A DNA stretch of 24,574 bases from Tieghemiomyces parasiticus (Eukaryota > Kickxellomycota > Dimargaritomycetes > Dimargaritales > Dimargaritaceae): positions 1 to 24,574 of the forward strand of contig JANBPT010000734.1 of the NCBI GenBank assembly GCA_027575765.1, in the 5' to 3' direction. The position numbers were made by a program, and so were the translations under genes. Positions 1 to 8,450 of this stretch are shown in pieces. Numbering within the stretch: position 1 is the first letter of the stretch; every line of letters starts with the position of its first letter. The notes beneath the pieces are model-generated. The model was not told where the DNA came from. It ran no database searches and saw nothing but the letters and a program-made list of their open reading frames with translations.

Positions 1-226
1 TGGCAACCTATGGCCAAGAGGCCGCCTGCCTTAGATTCACTATAAATAAACATTCACTTCACCTGAGCTAGACCCCCATCTTGCTTCTGTTTGCCCCAAT
101 TTTTTAGCTGATTTTCTGGCTAGTCATTTCCTCAACTGCACATGGCATCCATCTGTCCACTGGGCGCCTGCAAGACTGCCTGGACCCCTCTCCTGACTGC
201 CCCTTGAGCTTACCAGAATGACAATC

Positions 227-571
227 TGGTGAGCATTTTAACATTTTCATTCTGGATCCAAATCGCATTCAAATCCCAAATTTCATATTGGTGATTCCAA
301 TCACATCACCACCCCCAAGCTTGACCTACCTTCTGACAATGCTACTGGCAACACAAATTGGCACAGGCATGATTGACAACCTCCTGAAGCACATGGAGGT
401 AATGGAGAGAGAATTAGCTGAGTCCAGAGCAATCAGGACTGAGCTGATCTCTTGTCAGAAGTCACTGCAGGAGGCCTAGGCCACCATTGCCCAGCTCCAG
501 GCTCAGCTTGCTGCCCAGTCTTCCCCCACCACCATCAGCCCTGCTGCAGTGACCAAGCATCAAGTTCTTTG
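227..571 (+). pseudogene. Broken gag-like reading frame of an LTR retroelement (5' relic)
   Basis: The first ATG is at 339. The frame encodes a charged, heptad-like stretch (DNLLKHMEVMEREL, then ATIAQLQAQLAAQ) followed by a Ser/Thr/Pro-rich part, the usual look of the N-terminal coiled coil of a fungal Ty3-type Gag. A TAG at 477-479 interrupts it, and the same frame reopens until a TGA ending at 571. Just upstream, TGGTGAGCATTTTAAC (227-242) starts with TGG and lies three bases after ...TGACA, so it could be a tRNA primer binding site next to an LTR end. No protease, reverse transcriptase or integrase is seen in the window. The Gag assignment is by composition and layout only; a coiled-coil protein of other origin is possible. 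Confidence 0.35.
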
Positions 572-1363
572 ATGTGGAACTTTATTCTTGAAAGGAGCAA
601 GAAGAAAGTGAGAGAATATAAAGCTAATGATGATCAAAAGGAGGGAAGGAAAGGGGGATATATACATGAAAAAAGGAGAGGTGGAAAATGGTAGGAGAGC
701 AATGGGAGAAAAAAGGAGTAAAACAACTTTCAACTTGCTTACTAATGGAATGTAGATAATAAGGATGGCCATTTCAAATCCTTTCATCTTTGTGCCTGCT
801 TGAAGAAAATGGGAAAAAAGATGATGAGTCATACCAAGACTCAAAGGAACCTCAGAGAACAATAAACAGGTCTGGGTAACCATCTAAGCTCCAATAATAT
901 ATCAAGATGGATGAGGAAGGGAGAGGGAATGGGAATGGGAAAGGGAAAGAGAGAGAGGAGGAGAGGGAAATGTTGTGAATTAACCACAGGGGGTTTAATG
1001 AAGCACTTGTAAAGTACAGGAAGCTTGATCCCCTGCAGATCTTGTAGAATAGTATCAATGGCATGCCCAAGGATTATCACAGTGGCTCTGTATTTGGCGT
1101 ATTTTCTAGTCTATTACATAGATTAGACTACCATTTGTCATTGATAGATTAGATCTATAATCCTTAGACTGAATAACACTAGCAAGAGTTCCCAACCTTC
1201 AATGGCCATTAGTTATGTTTAGTTTTAATGTTATCCTTTAACAGTATTAATGGCAGCAGTGATCATCACCAATCATATCCCCATCCAGCTAGTGGCCAAC
1301 TACATTGCTTTAAGACCTGCATTGGCCACAATCAGCAGTTGGCATAGTAGGTGAGCAAGAGAT
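572..1363. other. Non-coding, AT-rich interval with a polypurine tract
   Basis: No supportable gene. Short frames on both strands are low-complexity (poly-Phe/Leu/Ser on the minus strand opposite the purine-rich strand). The one structured part is the almost pure purine run at about 916-968, which contains a four-run G-quadruplex motif (925-945). It is probably decayed retroelement sequence continuous with the gag relic. Confidence 0.5.
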
Positions 1364-1369
1364 AAAAAA
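1364..1369 (-). terminator. Pol III terminator of the 5S gene
   Basis: A run of six T on the transcribed-sense strand (AAAAAA on the plus strand) immediately follows the 3' end of the 5S RNA. This is the standard RNA polymerase III stop. Confidence 0.85.
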
Positions 1370-1485
1370 GCTGCGGCACCGACTATTCCCAAGTGGTCAC
1401 CCACCTTAGTACTAAATCGGCTGACTGGGCCTTAACTTCGCAGATCTAACGGGATACGGTGCTAACTCCAGCAGATGGCCGCAGC
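1370..1485 (-). rRNA. 5S ribosomal RNA
   Basis: The minus strand reads as a complete 5S rRNA of about 116 nt. The 5' end GCTGCGGC (1485-1478) pairs perfectly with the 3' end GCCGCAGC (1377-1370) to form helix I. Inside are the universally conserved blocks GCACCGTATCCCG, GATCTGCGAAGTTAA (the box A region of the internal promoter), TTAGTACTAAGGTGGGTGACC and TTGGGAATA. The product is the 5S RNA of the large ribosomal subunit, made by RNA polymerase III from an internal control region. It stands alone among repeats, far from any other rRNA gene, as is common for dispersed fungal 5S genes. It looks intact, with helix I unbroken and a terminator directly after it. A very recent pseudogene copy cannot be excluded. 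Confidence 0.93.
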
Positions 1486-2091
1486 TAACTGTAGAGCCCA
1501 GATAGTTATTTGGCCTCCTGAAGATTCCTGAGGGTTGACTCTATTACATAAGGTCAATGATACCAAATGGAGTCGACTTCAAGGACCAGGATAAAAGACT
1601 GAGGCCTTGGGAATGGCAACATTTCATTTATGCACCTCCGGCAGATTTCCCACCAGCTGATGGTCTAAATGTCCCATGACCTAGGCAACCTATTGTTCTA
1701 CAACTTTTTGATTTATTATGTTTCATATCCTGGAGGGCCAATAGGTGAAGCGGCAAACTATGGAGTAGCCAGCAGGGCCACAACCTCCTGGAGATTCAGA
1801 ATCATTATTTATAGCCCAAAACCCCAGCACTACTGAGCTTGGGGAGTGTTTTACTATCAACCCTGCCTTGGGGTACCTTTTATAATTAAATCGGCCTATT
1901 AACTACGTTTCACAGACATGTGAAGCCAAGCACAGCTTTTCCCATTGAAGAGCTGTAGTAGGCTGCACCTACACAATAAGAAAAGGAAAAGAAAGAAAAG
2001 AGACTGGGCGACCTCTGGGAGAGGCCTGGAAGAGATGGAGGGCCAGCCAGGCCCTCCACCAATTAGTGCAAATCATCTATTATAGTCATAG

Positions 2092-2098
2092 TATAAAA
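2092..2098 (+). promoter_or_regulatory. TATA box of repeat R1
   Basis: TATAAAA, conserved in position in R2 (TATATAA, 3420-3426), where both are followed at once by hairpin I. This suggests a transcribed repeat read on the plus strand. Confidence 0.5.
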
Positions 2099-2130
2099 GC
2101 CAGGCCCAAGTATGCAACATAGGGCCTGGC
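2099..2130 (+). other. Hairpin I of repeat R1
   Basis: Arms GCCAGGCCC (2099-2107) and GGGCCTGGC (2122-2130) pair over 9 bp. An AAG bulge and an inner 4 bp stem TATG/CATA follow, closing on a CAA triloop. R2 has the same architecture and spacing, with three paired substitutions that keep the stem. Confidence 0.75.
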
Positions 2131-2449
2131 AGCTTTATTTCTGTTTTCTGTCCCATAGTGCCATCCATTGGCACTATCCTGTTAGTAATTTCTAGTATTG
2201 ATATCCCTTTAAGCTCGTTTATTAATATGCATTATAGATTTTATTTAGAGGTTTTCTCCATCAATAGTTAACCTATCAAACCTTGCACTACAGATTCAGA
2301 CAGCCCGGGTCCAACTGTACCTTCCTGAATTCTCCAATCTGTCCTGGAGGTTCTTTTGAAAGCGGGACCAACTTCCAGATATTGGTCCACTTTACAGACA
2401 TGTGGAGCCCTCACTTTGTTAGGTCTCCTGAAGGTTTTTCACCACTTGA

Positions 2450-3090
2450 TGTACCCACCAGTATGTCTTGTTTTGGTATAATAACCTTTCCACTTGTGGG
2501 GATGGCATCTGCAAGGTATTCACCACTGCCCACCCATGTATAGAGGCCCTCCTGTATAGCATGGGAAATTCCACTGTAGGGTATGGGAAATCCTGCATAA
2601 GTTCCCGCACTAGTTACCCTTGGCCTACCCTGGCAGTAGCACTTTAGGTTACATTGCCCTTGGTCATATGGTCATGAGTCCGACCTCCTAGAGACATCTA
2701 GATTGTTGTCCTATTGTCTAGACTTGTTGCTGACTAATTGTACAACCTGTCCTATTGTTCTTGAGGTCATGTCCTTGAGAGACCATTGTTCTGTTCCAGC
2801 TCAACCTTTGTCTTGCCACCTGGGATTAAGTGGTAGTAATTGCAGGCCTTATCAATGCCATTGTCATTTGGGTATTTACCTGATCATATATATACCCTGA
2901 GCATCTGCTCTTCTAAGTTCTGGGAGTGTTTCCCCTGCCTTGCATCCAGGAAACCCTTTTGAGTTTCCCTTGGTTTCATTTTGTACTTTCCTTGTCCCAA
3001 GTATGTCTACCTTTAATGAAGCTCATCCTCCCCACCTATGAAGATCGTGATTAGGCTACTGAAATATCTGACCTTAGGGTCTAATATCTA
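2450..3090. other. Non-coding interval between repeats R1 and R2
   Basis: No credible coding sequence; the frames are short and interrupted. If R1 and R2 are the two LTRs of one element, this ~0.65 kb is its interior, which would make it a miniature non-autonomous element (TRIM-like). The interval shares a short motif (GGGAGTGTTT...CCTGCCTTG, near 2927-2943) with sequence just left of R1 (near 1841-1870). The duplicated block may therefore be somewhat longer than the 499 bp core. Confidence 0.4.
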
Positions 3091-3206
3091 GGTAACCTTC
3101 ACAGACATGTGAAGCTAAGCACGGCTTCTTGCTTTGAAGAATTGTAATAGGCTGCACCTATACATATAACAAAAGAAAAGATAGAAAAATAACTGGGCAA
3201 CCTCTG

Positions 3207-3339
3207 TGTGCTGATATTAGGCCCAAGTCTAATACCATAACCAAAAGGCTATTCTACTATCACAGAATTTATGGTTCTGAAATAGTAGACTTGGACATTA
3301 CCCTAAGACAATCTAATGTGGTGGTTCCCAATCACCACA
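3207..3339. mobile_element. 133 bp insertion in R2 with 5 bp target duplication (solo LTR or MITE)
   Basis: R1 reads ACCTCTGGGAGAGG across this point with a single CTCTG (2013-2017). R2 has CTCTG at 3202-3206, then 133 bp absent from R1, then CTCTG again at 3340-3344. The insert begins TGTGCTGAT and ends ATCACCACA, whose reverse complement TGTGGTGAT differs at one base: 9 bp terminal inverted repeats starting TG and ending CA. Internally it folds on itself (CCAAGTCTA at 3223-3231 against TAGACTTGG further right; CTACTAT against ATAGTAG). A TG...CA end with a 5 bp duplication fits a very short solo LTR; the inverted repeats also fit a MITE. It encodes nothing. Confidence 0.75.
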
Positions 3340-3426
3340 CTCTGGGAGAGGCCTGGAAGAGACGGAGAGCCAGGCAGGCCCTCCACCAATTAGTGTAGAT
3401 CCTTTATTCTTAGTCATAGTATATAA

Positions 3427-3458
3427 GCTGGGCCCAAGTGTGCAACACAGAGCCCAGC
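3427..3458 (+). other. Hairpin I' of repeat R2
   Basis: Arms GCTGGGCCC (3427-3435) and GAGCCCAGC (3450-3458), bulge AAG, inner stem TGTG/CACA and the same CAA triloop as in R1. Eight of nine outer pairs are kept; one is a C-A mismatch. Confidence 0.75.
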
Positions 3459-3799
3459 GGCTTTTTCTTATATCCCATCCCGTAGTGCCATCCATTGGCA
3501 CTATTTTGTTAGTAAAGTCTAGTACCAATACTCCCTTAAGCTTGCTTATTGTTACATGTTATAGATTTTACTAGTTTAGTAACTTCATCAATAGTTATCC
3601 AATTCCTCTTTGCTCTGCAGACTCGGAAACCTCTGCTCTGACTGCATAGCCCCAAACTCCCTATACCGCACTAGGGCTTCTTTTAAAAGTGGGGCCGGCT
3701 GTCCAATTGTGGTCCACTTTACATATATGTGGTGCGGACACCTACTTTGCCTCTTGAAGGGATCTAGTGGGTGCGCCCATACTCTGGAAGCATAAATAT

Positions 3800-4757
3800 T
3801 GGCCAACCCCCTATGGGGGGAAAGGCCATTGTAAGTTTAAGGTTACGGGCGATATGCAGGGGAATGTAGATCCTTCCCTCACACAAGTATAAGAAGCAAG
3901 CGTGTGCAGGTAAGCAAGGGCCTGCCAGTTAGTTTTTTTGAATTTATTTTATTTTACCCATTACTTTCTTTATTTGTTTTCTACATAGTTGGGACGCCAT
4001 TGTGGTCCCATACTATTTACATTAGCCCCAATCATTAACAAACACTTTTGCCCTGATTCTGCCATTGGACCCAGACTGTTGTCATGTACAGTTCAACCAA
4101 AGTACTCCGCCCAGGGCCTAGCGCCACAAAAAATTGGTGACTTCTTAAAATAATGAAGGCCGATTACTATTTAGGCCCTGAAAACACTTTAACGAACTTA
4201 ACTCGAAAACTAAGGCCCACACACCCAAACGACGCACACTGCGTTTTTCAGTAACGAAAGGGCTATCAAATGATGTAGGCCACCGTTCAAAGTAGGCGTC
4301 ACACTTTTTGGCTGTTCCCTTGTTAGTGCCTCTTTCGGGTACCATAGAGAGAATCCTAACGGAAAGGAAGTATCATGCTGGGGGGGGGGATAACATTAGG
4401 GTGGCGACCAGTGGACAGCTCATGAAGTCTAATCCCGTTTCGGACCAGGGAAGCTTCCAAAAAAATATCCTTGTACAGTTCTAACCAATGTCAAGGATGG
4501 GGTTTGATCAACGTGGGCATGTTGGCTGTAATACGATACGCTGCTCACGATGACAACACGTTTGTGGGGCTGTGCTTATTTAAATTGCGCTAGAAACACT
4601 CAAGCTCAGAGATTTTTAATTAAGGTTGTCGCCAGCCAAGACCCAGGAAGCTGCTACTTTTACCCACGGATAAAAGGGCACTTGCGCTAACGCAGGTTAC
4701 GAAAACCAGTATTGAAAGCAACGGGTGAAAAAAAAAGAGGCTGAACAGCAAATGACA
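3800..4757. other. Intergenic interval; no gene seen
   Basis: It contains a 66-codon minus-strand frame (4145-4345) with no recognisable motif, a run of ten G near 4381-4390, and the presumed 3' flank of the mannosyltransferase gene. Nothing here can be supported as a gene. Confidence 0.5.
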
Positions 4758-4818
4758 TCAAACTGATCCATTCGAGTCATACCAGGGTGAAAGGGCGTAG
4801 ACATCTCCCTTGATCTCC

Positions 4819-7224
4819 TTATTTCGCGTACTGGAGATCCCAACTGCTGAACCACTTGTGGTGGAGGATCTGGTCGAGAGTCTGGGGGGAACCGTAAGAC
4901 AGCGGGGCAAAGTAAAAGAAAACGACAATATGGAGGGCGAGGATCCCGGCAAGGACAGCGGCGGCGACGCCGCTGATGTGGAGGTTGCGGACGCGGCCAC
5001 CAACGCTACGCAGGGCGAATCGACCATAGTCCTCAACGAAGATGTACTGAAACAGGACACCCACCACCATATAGCCAAAGAGGAGAGCCGGGAGATAGTG
5101 GTGGAGGAATAGAGCGCGGCCCATGACAAAGAAGGGCACGTAGTGAATCAAATAGCCCCACAGTAGGAACCCGCCGGAACGCTCCAGGTGGCGAGACACG
5201 AGCGGTGGGATCAGCTCAAGGTGCCGGCGAGCGGCCAGGATTTGCGCAGCGAGCAAGCCGAGGAGGGCCACCAGGGCGCCCACCACCATCCACCACCCGG
5301 TCGGGTGGCCCATAAAGTAAATCTGCTGCCGCTCGGCCGCACTGGTCCAGTAGCTTACGCCACGCACCACGAACGGCCAGGTGATGGCGTTGGACTGGTA
5401 CGGGTGGGATTTGGTGAGGGCGGCGTTGCGCTCAATCATGACGCGGTTGAGTTCAAAGAACTTGCGCCAGAAGCTGATGGGCGTGGGAGGCCGGTGGCGC
5501 TTGGCAAGCTCAGCAGCGTCCACACCCTCAATGTCCTCGGCCACCCACACGGCACCAGCATCTTCGGGCTTCTTATTACCGTTAATCTCAAACTGGTTGA
5601 ATCCCCAGTCGGGCAGCTTCTGCGATGATCCCAGGATGACCACGCCCTGCTTCTCGTGGATTAGACGCACGCTGCTAGCGCTGGTGGTCCAGTGAGTACG
5701 GTTGACGGAGGCCTTGTCGATCTCCAGTCGCCACAGAGTCTCGTTGTAGCGTTCGCCTACCTTGTCATCGCCCACCGTGGTCATTTCCATATTGGTGGCG
5801 GTCAGCGGGGAAGCCACGTCGTGGGTGAGTAGGTAGGACTGGGTCTTGACGTGGTAGAGGCGGACCAGATCGCCATTACGGACCACGTCAGTGGTCTCGG
5901 TTTCGTTGACGGCCGGGAGCACAGTCCAGAAGTTGTTAACATCCTTGTGGCCGTATCCGGTGACTTGCTGGCCTTGGGAACTGACGCGGCCCGAGGTGTA
6001 ACGAAGTGGATAATTGTGGGCGTGCGAGTGGAGGTAGGCGGCGGTGGACTTGTGTTTCAGCGTGATACTTTGGCCAAAGCGGATCTCCGTGCTGCTGGCG
6101 TGCAGCGGGTTGTCGAGCAGAGACCCCTGGAAGGCCGGGCTCATATAGGTGTCACCGGGGCCGCTGCGATTCAGCACGGCGAAGTGCACGTAGAACCCGG
6201 CAACGTAGACGGCGACCGGGATGATGATCAGGCCCACGGCGCGGGCGGCGAAGTGGTGGCTCCACTGGCGGATGGTCAAGCCGCGCTCCACGTCCAGCAA
6301 ACGCCACAGGTCAGTCAGCACGGCTACGCCGACCATCCCCACGGTGAGAAGGCCAACTAACTTGACAGAGGTGACTAAGCCGAGGCAGACGCCCGTGAGA
6401 GCCAAGCGAGTCCACCAGCGGCGGGTGAAGGGCGTGTAGCGCGCCTTATAAAAGCGGATATAAAAGAACACGGCTCCCAGCAGGAAGAGTAACATAAAGG
6501 TGTCGAGCAGGATCAGGCGGGACTGGACGACCATGGCATTGTCGAAGACAATCAACATTCCTACCAGGAAGGCGGTGTAGACCGAATAGCCCGACTCGAT
6601 CATGATGAGGTAACTCAAGACGGGGAGCAGGGTGCCGAGCAGGGCCGGAAAGGCGCGCATCGAAATGTAGGGCACGTTACGCTCGATGTAGTTCTCGCCA
6701 ATTTTATCAAATAGATACCCGCCATCAAAGCCCACCAGGTACGCGTGGGCGGCGATGAGCATCTTGGCCAAGGGAGGATGCACGTCAAAGAAGTAGGTAC
6801 GACGGATGTAGTAGGCGGCGAACTTGCCAAAGTGCACCTCGTCGAAGACGACCTCGGCAGGGGCCCAGAGCTTGTAGAAGCGCGTTACGAACGAGAGGAG
6901 AAGAACTAAGGCCAGGCCCAGGCGGTTGGGATTGGCAGCGGTGAGGGCTGACACGGCCGGGCTGGTGGCAACCTTCTCGGCCACAGAGGCCGGTAGCTTG
7001 CCTGAGGAAGCCTTGGATTTCTGCTTGCCATCGGAGCAGAGTTCGATCGGAGATGACGGTTCCGGGGAGGAGGGCGAGGAGGACGAGGTAACATTACCCT
7101 TAGTTTCGGGATGTGCTGAAGCTCGTTGGCGGATTTTCTTGGAAGCCATCTTCCCGGATTCGGGCATCTCGATGACCACGGAATAAGAAGGCAGGGACGG
7201 AGGAATGAAAACCACGGTAGGCAA
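4819..7224 (-). CDS. Dolichyl-phosphate-mannose-protein mannosyltransferase, PMT4/POMT1 type
   Basis: An 801-codon intronless gene for an ER membrane enzyme that transfers mannose from dolichol-phosphate-mannose to Ser/Thr of secretory and wall proteins. The N-terminus is a Ser/Pro-rich cytosolic tail (to ~100), then the PMT catalytic membrane domain (~103-350). That domain holds the invariant Asp-Glu pair in VVFDEVHFG (D128, E129) and the loop FFDVHPPLAK (145-154). Three MIR repeats follow (~378-565), then the C-terminal membrane domain (~580-798) with INWPF-like AITWPFVVRGVSYWT (613-627), FLHHYLPAL (706-714) and ending KWFSSWDL. HFAVLNRSGPGDTYMSPAFQ and the WPF block match PMT4/POMT1 rather than PMT1 or PMT2. 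Length is normal for the family. In-frame Met at 1, 20 and 26 leave the start open (7224, 7167 or 7149). It looks intact. Confidence 0.95.
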   Translation of the reverse strand: MPTVVFIPPSLPSYSVVIEMPESGKMASKKIRQRASAHPETKGNVTSSSSPSSPEPSSPIELCSDGKQKSKASSGKLPASVAEKVATSPAVSALTAANPNRLGLALVLLLSFVTRFYKLWAPAEVVFDEVHFGKFAAYYIRRTYFFDVHPPLAKMLIAAHAYLVGFDGGYLFDKIGENYIERNVPYISMRAFPALLGTLLPVLSYLIMIESGYSVYTAFLVGMLIVFDNAMVVQSRLILLDTFMLLFLLGAVFFYIRFYKARYTPFTRRWWTRLALTGVCLGLVTSVKLVGLLTVGMVGVAVLTDLWRLLDVERGLTIRQWSHHFAARAVGLIIIPVAVYVAGFYVHFAVLNRSGPGDTYMSPAFQGSLLDNPLHASSTEIRFGQSITLKHKSTAAYLHSHAHNYPLRYTSGRVSSQGQQVTGYGHKDVNNFWTVLPAVNETETTDVVRNGDLVRLYHVKTQSYLLTHDVASPLTATNMEMTTVGDDKVGERYNETLWRLEIDKASVNRTHWTTSASSVRLIHEKQGVVILGSSQKLPDWGFNQFEINGNKKPEDAGAVWVAEDIEGVDAAELAKRHRPPTPISFWRKFFELNRVMIERNAALTKSHPYQSNAITWPFVVRGVSYWTSAAERQQIYFMGHPTGWWMVVGALVALLGLLAAQILAARRHLELIPPLVSRHLERSGGFLLWGYLIHYVPFFVMGRALFLHHYLPALLFGYMVVGVLFQYIFVEDYGRFALRSVGGRVRNLHISGVAAAVLAGILALHIVVFFYFAPLSYGSPQTLDQILHHKWFSSWDLQYAK

Positions 7225-7437
7225 CGTAAGACAAAGAGTGAGAAAGAGAAGGGGGAGAAGAGGGAGGCGGCGGAGGAGTTATTCAATGTCTTACATGTGA
7301 CACGCGTTACACCGATTGTTATTCGTAAAAGGGAGGTTGGAGGGCCATCAGGATGGGTATAGGGAGTAGGACGGATTGGGGCAGTAAGTAGTACAGATAC
7401 TGTATAAAGGTTCGGTTCTCTCAAATCTAAATCGCGC

Positions 7438-7794
7438 TTATTCAATATAGTTACAACCACTTTGTACTACTTGACGAGCTCCCTCTAGCCAGCTTCCATA
7501 GCAGGCTCTCAAATCATTTGGCCAGAGCTGAGCTAACTCCGATTGCCGGGCGTCCACAACCGCCTCCACTGTGCTGAACTTCTTGCCCCTCAGCCACTGT
7601 CCGATATTCCTGAACAGCCGGAAATTGCAGGGGGCAAGATCAGGACTGTAAGGAGGGGCTGGCAGAAGTTTGAGTTTAGAGTCGGAAATGTGGGCACAGG
7701 TAGCCGCGGCGTGATGTGGTGGTGCATTATCATGGTAGAGTTGTAAAGGGTGGCGGGCCAGGCTTTCGCGCACCTTTGCCCAGGCCTGGTCCAT
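7438..7794 (-). pseudogene. Mariner transposase, C-terminal fragment (DD34N)
   Basis: The longest surviving piece, about 118 codons. It carries HDNAPPHHA, then PPYSPDLAPCNFRLF, then the family's C-terminal region to CNYIE and a stop. Spacing from the HDN Asp to the CNF Asn is the mariner D34D spacing, but the last catalytic Asp is replaced by Asn, so it could not cut DNA even if the frame were whole. It lies 3' of the frame-broken upstream pieces and 214 bp upstream of the mannosyltransferase start. Confidence 0.85.
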
Positions 7795-8450
7795 GGGCTC
7801 AGGACCACACTCTATGTAATGATCAGCGGAGACCTAGACACCGGGGGGCTTAACACTCAGGTGTAATAGGCCATACCTGGTGAAAATCAATGGTCAGCAT
7901 CACCTTGGGTGTGGTATGGCCTTGGTGGGCCTCAGTTGAGATTGGGCCACCTTTAGGACACCGCCTCCGGCGACTAGAGCCAGCAGGGGGGAGGATTGTA
8001 AAGGTACACCCATATCCTATCACCTGTGACGATGGGGTTCAGCAGGTAGTCACTAGTCCTGTCAGACTTCTCCAGGAACTCAGTAGTAAAGCGTACCTGC
8101 TGGTGGTACTGGCCATTGGTAAGGGTGCGGGGGGGGGCAGCAATTGAAATAGCCAAGCAACTTCAGGTCCCTGTGCAAGACATTGTGTATGGTACTAGGG
8201 GAAGTATGGCAGGCCCAGGCCAGCCGCTCAGCAGTCAGTTGAGGATCTTCCCCCAGCCGCCTCAGGACCATATCCCCATATTATCCACCAAGGTCATCTG
8301 ATGGGTGGCCAGAACAAGGGTTGGCTTCAAAAGAATAGTGACCTGAATGGAAGGGAGCTATCTACCAACATATGGTGACACGGCTAGGGACGGCCAAACC
8401 CTGCATCTCACTCAGTTCAGGTAATATAGAATTTGTCCTGTGGCCCTTGG
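7438..8450 (-). mobile_element. Degenerate mariner (Tc1/mariner) transposon
   Basis: Fragments of one mariner transposase lie in order on the minus strand. A helix-turn-helix part (TAERLAWACHTSPSTIHNVL) lies in 8271-8080, the first catalytic Asp in IVTGDRIWV in 8156-7974, then KVMLTIDFHQV near 7910-7880. The second Asp in LYHDNAPPHHA and the PYSPDLAPCNF block lie in 7794-7438, and the end is CNYIE. The parts sit in different frames with stops between them, so it is a pseudogene. The third catalytic residue, expected as Asp 34 residues after the HDN Asp, is Asn (CNF). One frame change coincides with a run of nine G (8129-8137). Clear terminal inverted repeats were not found, so the outer limits are approximate. 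Confidence 0.88.

Larger units (their letters stand above)
1909..2407. repeat. Repeat copy R1 (LTR-like, TATA box plus three inverted repeats)
   Basis: A 499 bp unit with a second copy (R2) at 3098-3734. By eye the core (about 2018-2110) is roughly 85-88% identical to R2. It opens with TTCACAGACATGTGAAG, itself a TTCACA/TGTGAA palindrome, and closes with the near copy TTTACAGACATGTGGAG (2391-2407). Inside, in order, are inverted repeat 0 (TGGAGGGCC/GGCCCTCCA, 2036-2058), TATAAAA (2092-2098), hairpin I (2099-2130) and hairpin II (ATAGTGCCA/TGGCACTAT, 2155-2177). It has no open frame of note. TATA box, length and direct-repeat arrangement suggest an LTR or a non-autonomous repeat, but canonical LTR ends and a target duplication were not found. 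Confidence 0.8.
3098..3734. repeat. Repeat copy R2 (direct copy of R1, carrying an insertion)
   Basis: Starts with the same 17 bp TTCACAGACATGTGAAG as R1 and ends with TTTACATATATGTGGTG. Removing the inserted 133 bp and one 5 bp duplication leaves 499 bp, exactly the R1 length. It carries TATATAA (3420-3426), hairpin I' (3427-3458) and hairpin II' (TAGTGCCA/TGGCACTA, 3483-3503). Similarity to R1 fades about 30 bp beyond 3734. Substitutions are mostly transitions spread along the unit, so the duplication is not recent. Confidence 0.8.

Noticed and set aside
4145..4345. 66-codon minus-strand frame
   Set aside because: No motif, no promoter signal, length expected by chance.
4810..6439. Several plus-strand frames of 70-170 codons
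   Set aside because: All lie antisense to the mannosyltransferase gene and result from its GC-rich codon use.
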